NCBI RefSeq assembly: GCF_017115045.1
Contig: NZ_JABXKK010000082.1
Coordinates: 1-64,000, forward strand
Source: Nostoc sp. NMS8
Lineage (GTDB): Bacteria > Cyanobacteriota > Cyanobacteriia > Cyanobacteriales > Nostocaceae
Reading direction: 5' to 3'
Length of the DNA stretch: 64,000 nucleotides
Shown: piece by piece, positions 27,536-39,975 of the stretch
How positions within the stretch are numbered: the first letter of the stretch is position 1
How the letters are laid out: each line of letters opens with the position of its first letter
The notes under the pieces: model-generated
Seen by the model: only the letters and a program-made list of their open reading frames with translations
The model's database searches: none
Told to the model about the DNA's origin: nothing
Made by a program: the position numbers and the translations under genes

Positions 27536-27718
27536 GCAAATATCCTCTCAGGCATTGCTCTGGGAGAGTTTACGATTCGTTTTAAAAAACTAATCGATGC
27601 GGGATACTTGATTATTATTAACAAAACCTATGAATCACCTCTGCCTTTTGGTAGATTTAACATTGACAGTAGATTGTTTTATACAATACGCAAATTATAC
27701 GGACAATGCCCCAGGTAG
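27536..27718 (+). pseudogene. Possible protein-coding remnant upstream of trmL
   Basis: An open stretch with no start codon after a TAG at 27533-27535 reads ANILSGIALGEFTIRFKKL, then DAGYLIIINKTYESPLPFG and more, to a stop that overlaps the trmL start by 13 bp. The residue mix looks like real protein, but I recognise no family and there is no initiation site, so at most it is a truncated gene end. Upstream (27390-27425) is a simple repeat of GGGCATTGGGCATTGG, a common Nostoc filler. Confidence 0.25.
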
Positions 27719-28167
27719 TTTTAGTGAACCCACAAATCCCTCCTAATACAGGTAATATTGCCCGTACTTGTGCAGCCACAGGTACAGAGTTACATTTGGT
27801 GGGGCCTTTGGGGTTTGAAATTAGCGATCGCTACCTCAAAAGAGCAGGCTTAGACTACTGGCCTTATGTCAAACTGCACTATCACGAATCGCTAGAAGCC
27901 TTTAAAAAGGTACATCAGGAGCGTGGAGGCAGATGGTTAGGTTATACGGTTGGTGGAAATTGTAATTATGTAAGCTTTCAATTTCAACCTGATGATTGGC
28001 TGCTGTTTGGTAGTGAAACCACGGGCTTACCACCAGCAATTCTGTCAGATTGCGATGCTACTCTCTATATTCCCATGAGCCAACCGGGGGTTCGCAGTTT
28101 GAATCTGTCAGTAAGTGTGGCAATTGGATTATTTGAAACCCGTCGTCAGTTAGGCTATTTACAATAG
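27706..28167 (+). CDS. trmL: tRNA (cytidine/uridine-34-2'-O)-methyltransferase TrmL
   Basis: A 153-residue SPOUT-class methyltransferase. PQIPPNTGNIARTCAATGTELHLVGPLGF at the N-terminus, the LLFGSETTGLP knot and IPMSQPGVRSLNLSVSVAIGLFE at the C-terminus are diagnostic of the TrmL/YibK group, which 2'-O-methylates the wobble base of certain leucine tRNAs. The length is typical (about 155). The start ATG was chosen because PQVVLVNPQIPPNTG is the invariant beginning. Single gene; cytoplasmic. Confidence 0.93.
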   Translation: MPQVVLVNPQIPPNTGNIARTCAATGTELHLVGPLGFEISDRYLKRAGLDYWPYVKLHYHESLEAFKKVHQERGGRWLGYTVGGNCNYVSFQFQPDDWLLFGSETTGLPPAILSDCDATLYIPMSQPGVRSLNLSVSVAIGLFETRRQLGYLQ

Positions 28168-28960
28168 TTGTTTACCTTTATGTTCATAAGTATATTTACT
28201 TAGAGAGTCTACAAGAATCTATTAACAGATTTATTTGTGGCGGCAAAAATTTTCGTGGTGACAGCAACAACATGTAAAACAATATACCGAAAATTGGATT
28301 TATCCCCGAAATGTAGTGGAAGATACTTACAAGCATAGGAAGGTTATTATAAGAAATTTGTATATAAAACTTGGGATATTGCCAAATTTGAATGATAGAT
28401 TTTGATGAATTTGAAACATTTTAAACAAGGAACAAGATCCCTAGAACCTATTCATGTACTAGATTTGAGCTATTATTGCTCAGTAAGGTACAGAAAACAG
28501 TCCAAAACTAGCCGATAGTTAATACGGTTGTTTTTTAGGGAATAATCAACGTAAAGTCTCGTGTTGAGAAGACGGATGACGTAGAAATATCTTGAAGATA
28601 TCTACAGCAGGGGGCATGACTTTTCCAGAAGTCGACCGCAACTGAATTCTCCGCAGCGACTATGGACTTGGCAAATGGTTTGTCCAGTCCCCGCGATTGA
28701 CGCAAGACAAGCGCGGACAATGGTAAAAAGTAAAATGTCCTAAGTGGTGTTAGGAGTGGTTCGGACAAGTAAACACAGCAAATCTTAAGTTTTGCTAATA
28801 CATGTAAACTTGTCTAAATCAGAGAAGCAGGTTAATCTTGCGTAAGCATCTCTGGTGAATGCGATCTCGATCTATCGTTCGTTGTGATCTAAATCATTGA
28901 CTAGTATCCAACTGAAAAATCGAGGTCAGTAAAGCGCTAGTAGATCATAGGAGGTCGTCT
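28168..28960. other. Long leader region upstream of the LysM-M23 peptidase gene
   Basis: About 790 bp without a gene. The part from about 28520 is rich in potential stems (ATATCTT-GA-AGATAT at 28587-28603; GTCCCCGCG..CGCGGAC at 28686-28718) and could be a structured 5' leader. I compared it by eye with the c-di-AMP (ydaO/yuaA) consensus, which is plausible for a peptidoglycan hydrolase, but could not find the conserved GGGGAACC-like blocks. No riboswitch is claimed. Confidence 0.4.
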
Positions 28961-31258
28961 TTGAAACGAGCATTAAAAAAGAGAGTAAAAGCTGTGTTGA
29001 ACAATAACCCCAACAGCGATGATGCCCCGGTAGAACTGCTAAATGTGATGAATCCAAAAGTTAACCGCCGGGTGCGGACAAAAGCCGCCATGATTGGCTT
29101 GGCAATCTCTATGGGAGCAACCAGCCTTTTGGTGACTCGACAAAGCGATCAAGCCCAAGCAGCGGTTCCAGTAGGCAGCCAAAAGGCAACCTCAGCGATT
29201 CCTGCTGTTCCTGACACTGAGGTGAAATTCGCCTCCACAAAGCTGGAGTCCCAAGCAGTCTCATCAGCGAGCGTGCCGGAAAATCCTGTGATCGTGGAAC
29301 CAACGGCAGTTTCACAAGTGCCTGGGCTTGAAGCTAAATGGCAAGTCGCGGCAAGTGGAATGTCTTTGCAAGTTCCGGCATCAAACACGTTTTCTCAAGC
29401 AACAGCAGTTTATAAAAATTCTACCTACCTGAAGCCCCAAGTGGCCCAGGGATTGAACAATACCTTAGCCGAGACTAGTTTCCCAACAGTCAATAATCTG
29501 TCTGACTATAGTGCTGATGATGTTGGTGGTACAAACGCATCACTAACTGCCCAGCCCCAAACAGTGGCAACGTCAACCGCGGCCAACAGTGAAATAAATG
29601 CACAACTTAAGGCGCAACAAGAGTTCGCACTAAATCGCTTACAAGAAAAATCAAACCGTTTAAGAAAGAGTCTGGCACAGTTGCAGTCTGGGGAAACCAA
29701 AAATTTATCACAAACTGATATAGAATTGGCACAGCCGACAACTGTAGTTGAGAATAGTGTATTAGCCCAGCCGAACACTTCTGATGATGCCAGCCAAGCG
29801 AACCTGATATCGAAGTTAAAACAGAAGACACAGGCAAGCGCATTTGTACCAGTACCAGCTACACCAACAGTTATTGCCTCCGCGACCCATACAGCCTACG
29901 AAGTAAAGCCTGGAGATACACTAGCAGCGATCGCCAGCAGACACAATACTTCAGTATCAGAACTAGTTAAGGCAAATAACCTAAATAATCCAAATGAACT
30001 GCAAATTAGTCAAAAACTAGTTATTCCTGCTGTTCAAGTTGAAACGACTGTAGCGAATAAGCCAACTTTTGTAGAGTCCAGTAAAACTCCACAAGTAGCC
30101 AGCTACCCTTTGAATATTGGTAGTGCTAACTCATATTTACCTAGTTCACCATCACCAGCTATTGCCGACAACACTCGCATTGCCGTCCCTACACCGGTAA
30201 CTGTCCAGGTTCAGGCAAATAGTGCGACCGACTTAGAAACAACTTCCCCCACAGCTAGGTCTTATGGCGTCGGTGGTGACACTCCAGTGCCAACAGCTTT
30301 TGCCGAAATGCAACAGCCGAAAACACCAGCAAATAGGGTAGCAAGGGCAAGCAATAACAATAATGACCGCTTGCGGGGCTTACAAGCGGAAATTCAGAGG
30401 TTACAGCAGAAATATCGCGCTCAACAGTCTGGGAACTTAGTTGTGCCAGAAGTAGCAACTGAAGCTAATAATGCTGCGTTGCTCACTCCTGTTGCTACGC
30501 CTAATAATTTCACTGTACCCAACCCTGTATCTAGACCAAATAGTGTAGCGATACCAATTCCAGTTCCTACGCCTATTAGTAGATCCAACTATAGCGTTCA
30601 GCCAATTAACCCCCAATTCCGTACTAGTGTACGCCCTAGCGAACCAGTAAACCCAGAGTTCGTGCCTAATCTAGGGTCTGCTAGTCAATGGACTCCCTCT
30701 CGCACTCAGTCTGCCACAAGGGTTATAACGCCTTCGGGAAGAGTCAATGCCTCTGACTCCTTAGGAAAGATGCGGGGAACAACAGTTTCTCCACAAACAA
30801 TGCCGCCTTTGGCAGCAGTGGATCAATATCTGCCCAGACCCATTGACGAACTTACACCTCCTCCATCTACTTCGACCTTGGCTTATATTTGGCCAACGAA
30901 GGGTACTCTCACTTCTGGCTTTGGTATGCGCTGGGGAAGACCCCACAAGGGAATTGATATTGCTAACTCCACTGGCACGCCAGTTGTTGCCTCTGCTGAC
31001 GGTACGATAGAGAAGGCTGGCTGGAACAATGGTGGCTATGGCAACCTCGTCGAAATCCACCATCCTGATGGCAGTTCGACCCGCTATGCCCATAACAGCA
31101 AGATTCTGGTGCAACCGGGTCAGCAGGTACATCAAGGAGAAATAATTGCTTTAATGGGTACTACTGGTCACAGCACTGGTACACACTGCCATTTTGAAGT
31201 TCATCCAGCAGGCAAAGGCGCTGTTAACCCAATAGCTTTCCTACCGCAACGCCTGTAA
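28961..31258 (+). CDS. LysM and M23-family peptidoglycan endopeptidase
   Basis: A 765-residue envelope protein. A basic N-terminus and an internal signal anchor (AAMIGLAISMGATSLLV, about 43-59) precede a long Pro/Ser/Gln-rich linker. One LysM module (YEVKPGDTLAAIASRHNTSVSELVKANNL, about 313-355) binds peptidoglycan glycans. The C-terminal M23 (LytM) domain (about 645-765) shows the zinc ligands in GMRWGRPHKGIDIAN and the catalytic HCHFEVHP, so it should cut peptide cross-links. A TTG start at 28961 is supported by a strong AGGAGG site 7 bp upstream. It follows a long leader and is followed by a terminator and tRNA-Met. Confidence 0.92.
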   Translation: MKRALKKRVKAVLNNNPNSDDAPVELLNVMNPKVNRRVRTKAAMIGLAISMGATSLLVTRQSDQAQAAVPVGSQKATSAIPAVPDTEVKFASTKLESQAVSSASVPENPVIVEPTAVSQVPGLEAKWQVAASGMSLQVPASNTFSQATAVYKNSTYLKPQVAQGLNNTLAETSFPTVNNLSDYSADDVGGTNASLTAQPQTVATSTAANSEINAQLKAQQEFALNRLQEKSNRLRKSLAQLQSGETKNLSQTDIELAQPTTVVENSVLAQPNTSDDASQANLISKLKQKTQASAFVPVPATPTVIASATHTAYEVKPGDTLAAIASRHNTSVSELVKANNLNNPNELQISQKLVIPAVQVETTVANKPTFVESSKTPQVASYPLNIGSANSYLPSSPSPAIADNTRIAVPTPVTVQVQANSATDLETTSPTARSYGVGGDTPVPTAFAEMQQPKTPANRVARASNNNNDRLRGLQAEIQRLQQKYRAQQSGNLVVPEVATEANNAALLTPVATPNNFTVPNPVSRPNSVAIPIPVPTPISRSNYSVQPINPQFRTSVRPSEPVNPEFVPNLGSASQWTPSRTQSATRVITPSGRVNASDSLGKMRGTTVSPQTMPPLAAVDQYLPRPIDELTPPPSTSTLAYIWPTKGTLTSGFGMRWGRPHKGIDIANSTGTPVVASADGTIEKAGWNNGGYGNLVEIHHPDGSSTRYAHNSKILVQPGQQVHQGEIIALMGTTGHSTGTHCHFEVHPAGKGAVNPIAFLPQRL

Positions 31259-31297
31259 TTATTGGCTGTCTGTAACTAAATTATTGCCTTGTTCGTT

Positions 31298-31327
31298 GAG
31301 GGAGTTTACCTCCCTCTTTTGCTTTTT
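31298..31327 (+). terminator. Rho-independent terminator of the M23 peptidase gene
   Basis: A 7-bp stem GAGGGAG/CTCCCTC with a 5-nt loop is followed by TTTTGCTTTTT, 40 bp after the stop codon. Confidence 0.8.
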
Positions 31328-31424
31328 ATGTCCTCAACAGGGATGAATATTCTAATAAAATTGTAAAAGGGTCTAGTCTTAAGCAAATTTGTATGCTATA
31401 TTAATAGGTAATTTGGAAAAACAT

Positions 31425-31498
31425 GGCTCAGTAGCTCAGTTGGTTAGAGCACGGGACTCATAAGCCTGGGGTCGTTGGTTCAACTCCGACCTGAGCCA
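31425..31498 (+). tRNA. tRNA-Met (CAU), elongator type
   Basis: A cloverleaf of 74 nt: acceptor GGCTCAG/CTGAGCC with discriminator A, D arm GCTC..GAGC, anticodon loop CTCATAA and T arm GTTGG-TTCAACT-CCGAC. CCA is not encoded. The paired first acceptor position (G1-C72) rules out the initiator. Anticodon CAU could also be a lysidine-modified tRNA-Ile, which sequence alone cannot exclude. The last anticodon-stem pair is A-G, a mismatch. Confidence 0.9.
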
Positions 31499-31974
31499 CT
31501 TTAAAAGTAAGACTGCATAAATGCACATTCATGTCAATCCATCTGGGCTTTGTCTGGAGAGCGATGTCTACGACGGGCTGCACCTACGCATTCTAAATAC
31601 AAAGCTGAATCAACAGCTTGAGTTTGCGCGGAATGCGATCGCCAGCAGACTAGCGCAGTTAATTTTTCAACACTGATGCAGTCCATACCACTATTACTCA
31701 GGTTTTACCCCTTATATAAATAAACACATTGCCGCTATCAAGAATGCGACATCTAATTTATGAAATACTTTAATAGTAGACTTTTTTAGAGAAGAAAATA
31801 AACGACCATTAAAATATGAATTTTTTGGTTTTGTGACCTCAATTTGTGAAAACATTGAAAATCTCTATTCGCTTTTGAATAATCATATAAATTAATAAAA
31901 ACCTTGTGTAGCAAGCTTTTTGCAGGATAAAATTAACGACATTAATTTGTTAAACTACGACATCTAATTTATGA
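31499..31974. other. Intergenic region with an 18-bp direct repeat next to a transposase remnant
   Basis: No gene is seen. CGACATCTAATTTATGAA occurs at 31747-31764 and again at 31957-31974, directly before the transposase fragment. The two copies bracket about 190 bp of AT-rich DNA and may be scars of insertion and deletion of a mobile element. Confidence 0.5.
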
Positions 31975-32235
31975 ATGTACAACAACCCTATTGAGCATCG
32001 GCTGTTTCCACATCTGACCCGTGTTTGTCAGGGCGTGATTTTCGATTCGGTCGAAATGGTTAAAAACTTGATGGCAAATGCCAAGACCCAAACTGGTCTG
32101 AAGGTGTTTACAACTATCTTGACTCAGGTATATAAAACAGGTCGCAAAGTCACAGGGGATTTCAAGCAAACGATGAAAATTGTGTTTGATGATTATTTGC
32201 CCCAATGGAATTATACTGCCAAGCCACAGGTGTGA
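31975..32235 (+). pseudogene. C-terminal remnant of an ISAzo13-type transposase
   Basis: 86 codons corresponding to the last part of the DDE transposase of ISAzo13-like elements. NPIEHRLFPHLTR contains what is normally the final catalytic Glu. GLKVFTTILTQVYKTGRKVTGDFKQTM and WNYTAKP form the family's C-terminal end. About three quarters of the protein, including the two catalytic Asp residues, is missing, so the fragment is inactive. It is preceded immediately by the second copy of the 18-bp direct repeat. Confidence 0.75.
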
Positions 32236-32336
32236 TAATTCTAAATCTTATTTAATCCATATTCCTTAGTATTGCTACATTATTAAATGAGGCTTTTTAA
32301 CTGGTGTACTTCAATCCTACTATCTCCCCAAATGAC

Positions 32337-32360
32337 AGAGACGCGAAATTTCGCGTCTCT
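32337..32360. repeat. Perfect 24-bp palindrome
   Basis: AGAGACGCGAAA-TTTCGCGTCTCT is a perfect palindrome related to the arms of the repeats at 5203-5267 and 54500-54566, probably a collapsed member. It lies between the transposase remnant and the 3' end of hom. Confidence 0.7.
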
Positions 32361-32505
32361 ACGTACCTAGTCCATTACTTGTTTACCTTCCCCAGGCAAA
32401 TCCAAAATTGGCGCGATCGCCTCCGGTAAAGTCGCAGCAATCGCACCTTAAAGCTAAAAACCTATACTTCTAGTTCAACACCGAGCGATCGCTAAATCGA
32501 TAATC

Positions 32506-33792
32506 TCAAAGTACACGTAGTAAGCTAGGAATGCTTTCAATTGCTGACAAATCCCGAATTTCTGCCAAAGCTTGCCGAAAATTACCTTCTCGCACATCAT
32601 GGGTAACAACTACAATCTCTGCAAGTTCCCCTTGAAAGCCAGTTTGGACAATTGACTCTAAGCTAACGCCATAGTTACCAAAGCAAGTCCCCAATTTCCC
32701 GATAACTCCAGGTTGGTCATTGGTGAGGAAACGGGCGTAAAACCGAGTTATCAATTCTGCCATCGGTGCAATTTGACAGTATTCTTGATGTCCACAAGTT
32801 AATAAGGGATTTGCAACTGCTGTATTGGTTTTTAGGACAGCAACTAAATTTAAAATATCTGATGTTACAGCACTTGCGGTTGCACCAGCACCAGCACCAG
32901 GTCCAAAAAACATTACTTGCCCGATTGGTTCTCCTTCGACAAGAATGGCATTGTAAACGCCGTTGATGCTAGCCAAAGGATGGGTTTTGGGCACTAACGT
33001 CGGATGAACTCTGACGGACAGAGGAGATGAGACAGTATCACGTTTAGCGATCGCTAACAATTTAATCACAAATCCCAATTTTTCGGCGTAGGCAATATCT
33101 GTCTTACTGACTTGCCGAATTCCTTCAGTATAAACATCTTGTAAGTTTATCCGTCCACCAAAGCCTAATGATGCAAGGATAGCAATTTTATCGCCTGCGT
33201 CTAAACCATCGACATCGGCTGTGGGGTCAGCCTCAGCATAACCCAATCGCTGGGCATCAGCTAAGACATCGTTAAAGTTACTGCCTTCTGTTTGCATCCG
33301 TGTCAGGATGTAGTTCGTTGTACCGTTAACGATACCGGTTATTGTGTGAATGCGGTTAACGCTTAAAGACTGCTTCAGGGGTTGAATCACCGGAATTCCA
33401 CCACCCACAGCAGCTTCTAGCATGACGTAGACGCCGGCTTGATTGGCAGTTGTGAAAATTTCTGCCCCAAAACGGGCGATCGCTGCTTTATTGGCGGTGA
33501 CTACATGCTTACCATTACTTAAAGCTTTGAGAATTAGCGATCGCGCTGGCTCTAGTCCGCCCATCACCTCGACAACTATATCTACCGCTGGATCGTTGAC
33601 AATAGAATCTAAATCTGTAGTTAATACTTCCGTAGACAATTCTACTGCACGGGGTCTATCTAGCGATCGCACTCCCACCCGATAAATTTCTATCTCTTGC
33701 AACAATGGGTGACGCCCAGCGCTATCTTGCAACAGCTGCACTGTTCCCGTTCCCACGGTGCCTAATCCCAGTATTCCTAGTTTCACACCCAC
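32506..33792 (-). CDS. hom: Homoserine dehydrogenase
   Basis: A 428-residue enzyme reducing aspartate semialdehyde to homoserine, the branch to threonine and methionine. The N-terminal NAD(P) fold has GILGLGTVGTGTVQLL. VVEVMGGLEPARSLILKAL, VTANKAAIARFG and the catalytic-domain segment VNGTTNYILTRM are all present. A C-terminal ACT domain (about 350-428; RFYARFLTNDQPGVIGKLGTCFGNYGVSLESIVQTG) should give feedback control. The frame is open upstream to 33873, but the GTG at 33792 (MGVKLGILGLGTVG) is the usual cyanobacterial start. Single gene. Confidence 0.93.
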   Translation of the reverse strand: MGVKLGILGLGTVGTGTVQLLQDSAGRHPLLQEIEIYRVGVRSLDRPRAVELSTEVLTTDLDSIVNDPAVDIVVEVMGGLEPARSLILKALSNGKHVVTANKAAIARFGAEIFTTANQAGVYVMLEAAVGGGIPVIQPLKQSLSVNRIHTITGIVNGTTNYILTRMQTEGSNFNDVLADAQRLGYAEADPTADVDGLDAGDKIAILASLGFGGRINLQDVYTEGIRQVSKTDIAYAEKLGFVIKLLAIAKRDTVSSPLSVRVHPTLVPKTHPLASINGVYNAILVEGEPIGQVMFFGPGAGAGATASAVTSDILNLVAVLKTNTAVANPLLTCGHQEYCQIAPMAELITRFYARFLTNDQPGVIGKLGTCFGNYGVSLESIVQTGFQGELAEIVVVTHDVREGNFRQALAEIRDLSAIESIPSLLRVL

Positions 33793-33989
33793 AAATTTTG
33801 CACCCAATTTATTTTTTAGTGCTGTTAGCGGATAGCTAAGGTTTAGCCCGTGCTGAGTGCTGAGTAGTAACAAGTATTATTTATTACTGTACTCTTCAGA
33901 ACTGAGAACTCTTGCCTCAGCTATTTACAATATTCATAACAAAACAATTGTAGGTAGAGCGTTTGCCCTACCTACTGATTATCCTGCTT

Positions 33990-34054
33990 CCTTTGTCATT
34001 TGTCCTTTGTTCTTCGTCCTTTGTCTAAAACTAATGACTAATGACTAATGACTA
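33990..34054. repeat. Heptameric short tandem repeats
   Basis: Degenerate TTTGTC(C/A) heptamers (33990-34027) are followed by CTAATGACTAATGACTAATG (about three and a half copies of a heptamer). These are classic cyanobacterial STRR sequences and lie at the 3' end of petH. A smaller GTGCTGA cluster is at 33850-33866. Confidence 0.75.
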
Positions 34055-34056
34055 AA

Positions 34057-36600
<2,544 letters not shown>

Positions 36601-37605
36601 ATGACAAGTAAGCCGGAACGCGTGGTACTGATTGGAGTAGCCGGAGACTCTGGATGCGGTAAGTCTACGTTTTTGCGTCGTTTGATTGATTTGTTTGGTG
36701 AAGATTTAATGACAGTCATCTGCTTGGATGATTATCACTCCCTGGATCGTAAACAGCGCAAAGAAACAGGGATAACGGCACTAGACCCCAGGGCGAACAA
36801 TTTTGACTTGATGTATGAGCAAATTAAAGCGCTCAAAAGTGGTCAAGCTATTGATAAGCCGATTTACAACCACGAAACCGGCTTGATTGACCCGGCAGAG
36901 CGGGTAGAGCCGAATCACATTATAGTTGTTGAAGGACTGCATCCTTTATATGATGAGCGGGTGCGATCGCTAATCGACTTCAGTGTTTATTTTGACATTA
37001 GTGATGAAGTCAAAATTGCCTGGAAAATCCAGCGAGATATGGCTGAACGCGGTCATCGCTACGAAGATGTTTTAGCGCAAATCAATTCCCGCAAACCTGA
37101 CTTTGAAAAGTTTATTGAGCCACAAAGAGAATTTGCCGATGTAGTTCTCCAAGTATTACCCACAAACTTGATCAAAAACGACACCGAGCGTAGAGTCTTA
37201 AGGGTACGTATGCTCCAGCGGGAAGGTAAGGAAGGCTTCGATCCAACCTATCTATTTGATGAAGGGTCAACAATTAATTGGACTCCTTGTGGACGCAAGC
37301 TGACCTGTTCTTACCCTGGTATGCAGTTGTACTACGGTTCAGATGTTTACTACGGCCGCTATGTCTCAGTACTAGAGGTTGATGGTCAATTTGACAACTT
37401 AGAAGAAGTAATTTACATCGAAACCCATCTCAGCAATACATCCACCAAATATCAGGGTGAATTGACTCACTTGTTACTCCAGCACCGTGAGTATCCAGGT
37501 TCCAATAATGGTACTGGTTTCTTCCAAGTGCTTACAGGTTTGAAGATGCGTGCTGCCTATGAGCGTTTGACAGCTACAGAAGCAAAGTTAGCGGTTCAGG
37601 TTTAA
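36601..37605 (+). CDS. prk: Phosphoribulokinase
   Basis: A 334-residue Calvin-cycle enzyme phosphorylating ribulose 5-phosphate. The P-loop is GDSGCGKST (K21). The redox-regulatory cysteine pair of the oxygenic-phototroph type is present as C19 and C41, with a second Cys pair near residues 229 and 236 (CGRKLTC). This fits inhibition by oxidation and by CP12-GAPDH complex formation, which is known for the family. DPRANNFDLMYEQ and VEGLHPLYDERVR are signature blocks. GAGGAG sits just before the ATG. Monocistronic, with a strong terminator after it. Confidence 0.96.
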   Translation: MTSKPERVVLIGVAGDSGCGKSTFLRRLIDLFGEDLMTVICLDDYHSLDRKQRKETGITALDPRANNFDLMYEQIKALKSGQAIDKPIYNHETGLIDPAERVEPNHIIVVEGLHPLYDERVRSLIDFSVYFDISDEVKIAWKIQRDMAERGHRYEDVLAQINSRKPDFEKFIEPQREFADVVLQVLPTNLIKNDTERRVLRVRMLQREGKEGFDPTYLFDEGSTINWTPCGRKLTCSYPGMQLYYGSDVYYGRYVSVLEVDGQFDNLEEVIYIETHLSNTSTKYQGELTHLLLQHREYPGSNNGTGFFQVLTGLKMRAAYERLTATEAKLAVQV

Positions 37606-37632
37606 AGCAGCAGTGTTTGTGTCAAAGTTTGT

Positions 37633-37663
37633 GGGGACGCTTCCGGGTGTCCCCCTTTTTTTT
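37633..37663 (+). terminator. Rho-independent terminator of prk
   Basis: The stem GGGGAC/GTCCCC is followed directly by a C and a run of eight Ts, 28 bp after the stop. Confidence 0.85.
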
Positions 37664-37869
37664 GTGTTATTAAATACATTTTTCCTAAAAAATAATCATC
37701 ATATATTTATATTATTTACGGATATTTACCTTATGGTTAGCGGTTTTTATCAATATCAAAAAGATACTAACGACTGAAGTATAAATATTGTTATGATTTC
37801 ATAAATTAGTAGTTGAACTAAATACTCATAATTTAGTCAACGAAAAAACTCTCGATGGAGGAATTTCCT

Positions 37870-39144
37870 TTGTCTCGTCGATATTTATTTACCTCCGAGT
37901 CAGTCACCGAAGGTCATCCAGATAAAATTTGCGATCAGATTTCTGATACTATTCTGGATGCTCTATTGACACAAGACCCCAGCAGCCGTGTTGCTGCTGA
38001 AGTAGTAGTTAACACTGGTTTGGTGCTAATCACTGGTGAAATAACCACCAAAGCCAATGTGAATTTCGTCAATCTCGCCCGCAAAAAAATTGCCGAAATT
38101 GGCTATACCAATGCCGATAATGGCTTTTCTGCCAATAGCACCAGTATTCTGGTAGCTTTAGACGAACAATCACCTGATATTGCTCAAGGCGTTAACACCG
38201 CCCACGAAACCCGCGAGCAAGATAGTGATGAACAATTTGACAAAATTGGTGCGGGCGATCAAGGTATAATGTTCGGTTTCGCTAGCAACGAAACACCAGA
38301 ACTGACACCATTGCCCATCAGTCTCGCACACCGCATTGCCCGTCGATTGGCAGCAGTCCGCAAAACGGGTGAATTGCCATACCTGCGTCCTGACGGCAAA
38401 ACCCAAGTAACTGTAGCTTACGAAGATGGACGCCCAGTAGGTATTGATACTATTCTGATTTCTACCCAACATGCAGCTACTATTGGGGAAATCACAGATG
38501 AGGCGGCTGTACAAGCCAAAATTAAACAAGACCTCTGGTCAGCAGTGGTCGAACCTGTTTTTGGCGATATTGACATTAAGCCTAACGATCAGACACGTTT
38601 TTTAGTCAACCCCACTGGCAAATTTGTCGTTGGTGGCCCTCAGGGAGATTCTGGTCTGACAGGACGGAAAATAATCGTTGATACCTACGGTGGTTATTCA
38701 CGACATGGTGGTGGCGCTTTTTCTGGTAAAGACCCCACGAAGGTAGACCGTTCTGCTGCTTATGCGGCTCGCTATGTGGCAAAAAATATTGTCGCCGCCG
38801 GATTGGCAGACAAAGTTGAAATCCAGCTATCCTATGCGATTGGCGTAGCACGACCAACAAGTATCCTAGTGGATACCTTTGGTACTGGCAAAGTGGATGA
38901 AGAAACCTTACTGGAATTAATCGACAAGCACTTTGAACTCCGTCCAGCGGGGATTATCCATACTTTCAACTTACGCAACTTACCAAGTGAACGAGGCGGA
39001 CGTTTTTATCAGGACGTCGCGGCTTACGGTCATTTTGGGCGGGCTGATTTAGACTTGCCTTGGGAACAGACCGATAAGGCCGAATTGTTGAAGCAAGCAG
39101 TAAAGGATTCACTTTCGGCAGTAGTTGCTCAAGCTGTGACTTAG
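37870..39144 (+). CDS. metK: S-adenosylmethionine synthase
   Basis: A 424-residue enzyme making SAM from methionine and ATP. Signature blocks are [53 protein letters not shown] and [16 protein letters not shown]. The start is decided by the ribosome site: ATGGAGGAATTTCCTTTG contains GGAGG 8 bp before the TTG at 37870, which begins [12 protein letters not shown], the standard N-terminus. The ATG at 37855 overlaps that same site and is therefore unlikely to be used. Single gene with its own terminator. Cytoplasmic. Confidence 0.96.
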   Translation: MSRRYLFTSESVTEGHPDKICDQISDTILDALLTQDPSSRVAAEVVVNTGLVLITGEITTKANVNFVNLARKKIAEIGYTNADNGFSANSTSILVALDEQSPDIAQGVNTAHETREQDSDEQFDKIGAGDQGIMFGFASNETPELTPLPISLAHRIARRLAAVRKTGELPYLRPDGKTQVTVAYEDGRPVGIDTILISTQHAATIGEITDEAAVQAKIKQDLWSAVVEPVFGDIDIKPNDQTRFLVNPTGKFVVGGPQGDSGLTGRKIIVDTYGGYSRHGGGAFSGKDPTKVDRSAAYAARYVAKNIVAAGLADKVEIQLSYAIGVARPTSILVDTFGTGKVDEETLLELIDKHFELRPAGIIHTFNLRNLPSERGGRFYQDVAAYGHFGRADLDLPWEQTDKAELLKQAVKDSLSAVVAQAVT

Positions 39145-39180
39145 ACTTATACGCTACTGCAAAAACTTAGTTTATCTACG

Positions 39181-39227
39181 TGAGGGTATTGGCAACTTGA
39201 CAAGTTACCGATGCCCTCATTTTTTTA
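39181..39227 (+). terminator. Rho-independent terminator of metK
   Basis: TGAGGGTAT pairs with ATGCCCTCA (8 of 9), with an inner AACTTG/CAAGTT stem and a terminal T7 run, 37 bp after the stop. Confidence 0.85.
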
Positions 39228-39281
39228 CTAGCCGACTGCATTAGCGTAGGCACAGTGCGTCGTAGACAACTACATGGCGCT

Positions 39282-39635
39282 TTAAAGCTCTAATTTTTCT
39301 TTAACTACTGTCTCATCTCTAAAGCCAACCAGTACGGCTGTTCCATCTTTCACAAAAAGCGGACGCTTAAGCAGCATTGCATCAAGAGCGAATGCATCAA
39401 TCCACTGTCGATCAGTCCAAGTCTTTTTTTGTTCTCCTAAAGCGCGGTAGGATTGACCGGAGGTATTTCGCATGGCAGCAGAACCCAGAGACTTTACCCA
39501 GTTTTGGATCTGGTCACGGGTAGGTGAAGTATCTTTGGTGTTGATGAACTCATAGTCAATACTGTTAGCTTGGAGCCACGTCAAAGCTTTTTTGCAGGTG
39601 CCACAGTTGGGGATGCCGTAGACTTCAAGAGACAT
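39282..39635 (-). CDS. ArsC/Spx-family thioredoxin-fold protein
   Basis: A 117-residue protein of the ArsC/Spx/MgsR family. The N-terminal YGIPNCGTCKKALTWL has a CxxC (C11-C14) at the start of a thioredoxin-type fold. LLKRPLFVKDGTAVLVGF is the family's conserved cis-Pro block. Members are either arsenate reductases or redox-sensing Spx-like regulators. The family shows the Arg-Pro-containing block in both, so I cannot decide between them. No ars operon genes are nearby. Single gene. Confidence 0.85.
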   Translation of the reverse strand: MSLEVYGIPNCGTCKKALTWLQANSIDYEFINTKDTSPTRDQIQNWVKSLGSAAMRNTSGQSYRALGEQKKTWTDRQWIDAFALDAMLLKRPLFVKDGTAVLVGFRDETVVKEKLEL

Positions 39636-39792
39636 AAACAGTTAAGCAACGATTTCTATATATTACATAACTGGTGTAACTTCTGTGACTAATGCTCTAT
39701 CTTTGGATTTCTATTATAAATATTTATTACCGATGGCGATCGCATACTAAGTTTTCATACTTTCGTCGCCACTACACGCACTAACTTAATCA

Positions 39793-39851
39793 CAAAAAGA
39801 AACCCTCTCTGCTTTTGTCATAGTAAAGTGATTACAAGACAGAGGGGTTTC
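39793..39851 (-). terminator. Terminator of the pentapeptide-repeat gene
   Basis: On the minus strand GAAACCC-CTCTG pairs with CAGAG-A-GGGTTTC (12 bp with one bulge), followed by TTTTTG. It lies in the 340-bp gap between the pentapeptide gene and the ArsC-like gene, which otherwise holds nothing I can identify. Confidence 0.75.
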
Positions 39852-39975
39852 ATTTATCTTAATATTTCTGTAGAGGCAGGTTTTAAGGATAATTCTGGCA
39901 AAAACTAGTTTATTTGATTTAAGACCCGCCAAGACTGAATGTTGTGTTGATTTTAACCTGTCAACTTAGTTGAGC

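Noticed and set aside
28500..28960. Possible c-di-AMP (ydaO/yuaA) riboswitch before the LysM-M23 gene
   Set aside because: The gene type and leader length fit, but the conserved GGGGAACC-like blocks could not be found by reading; a covariance-model search would decide.
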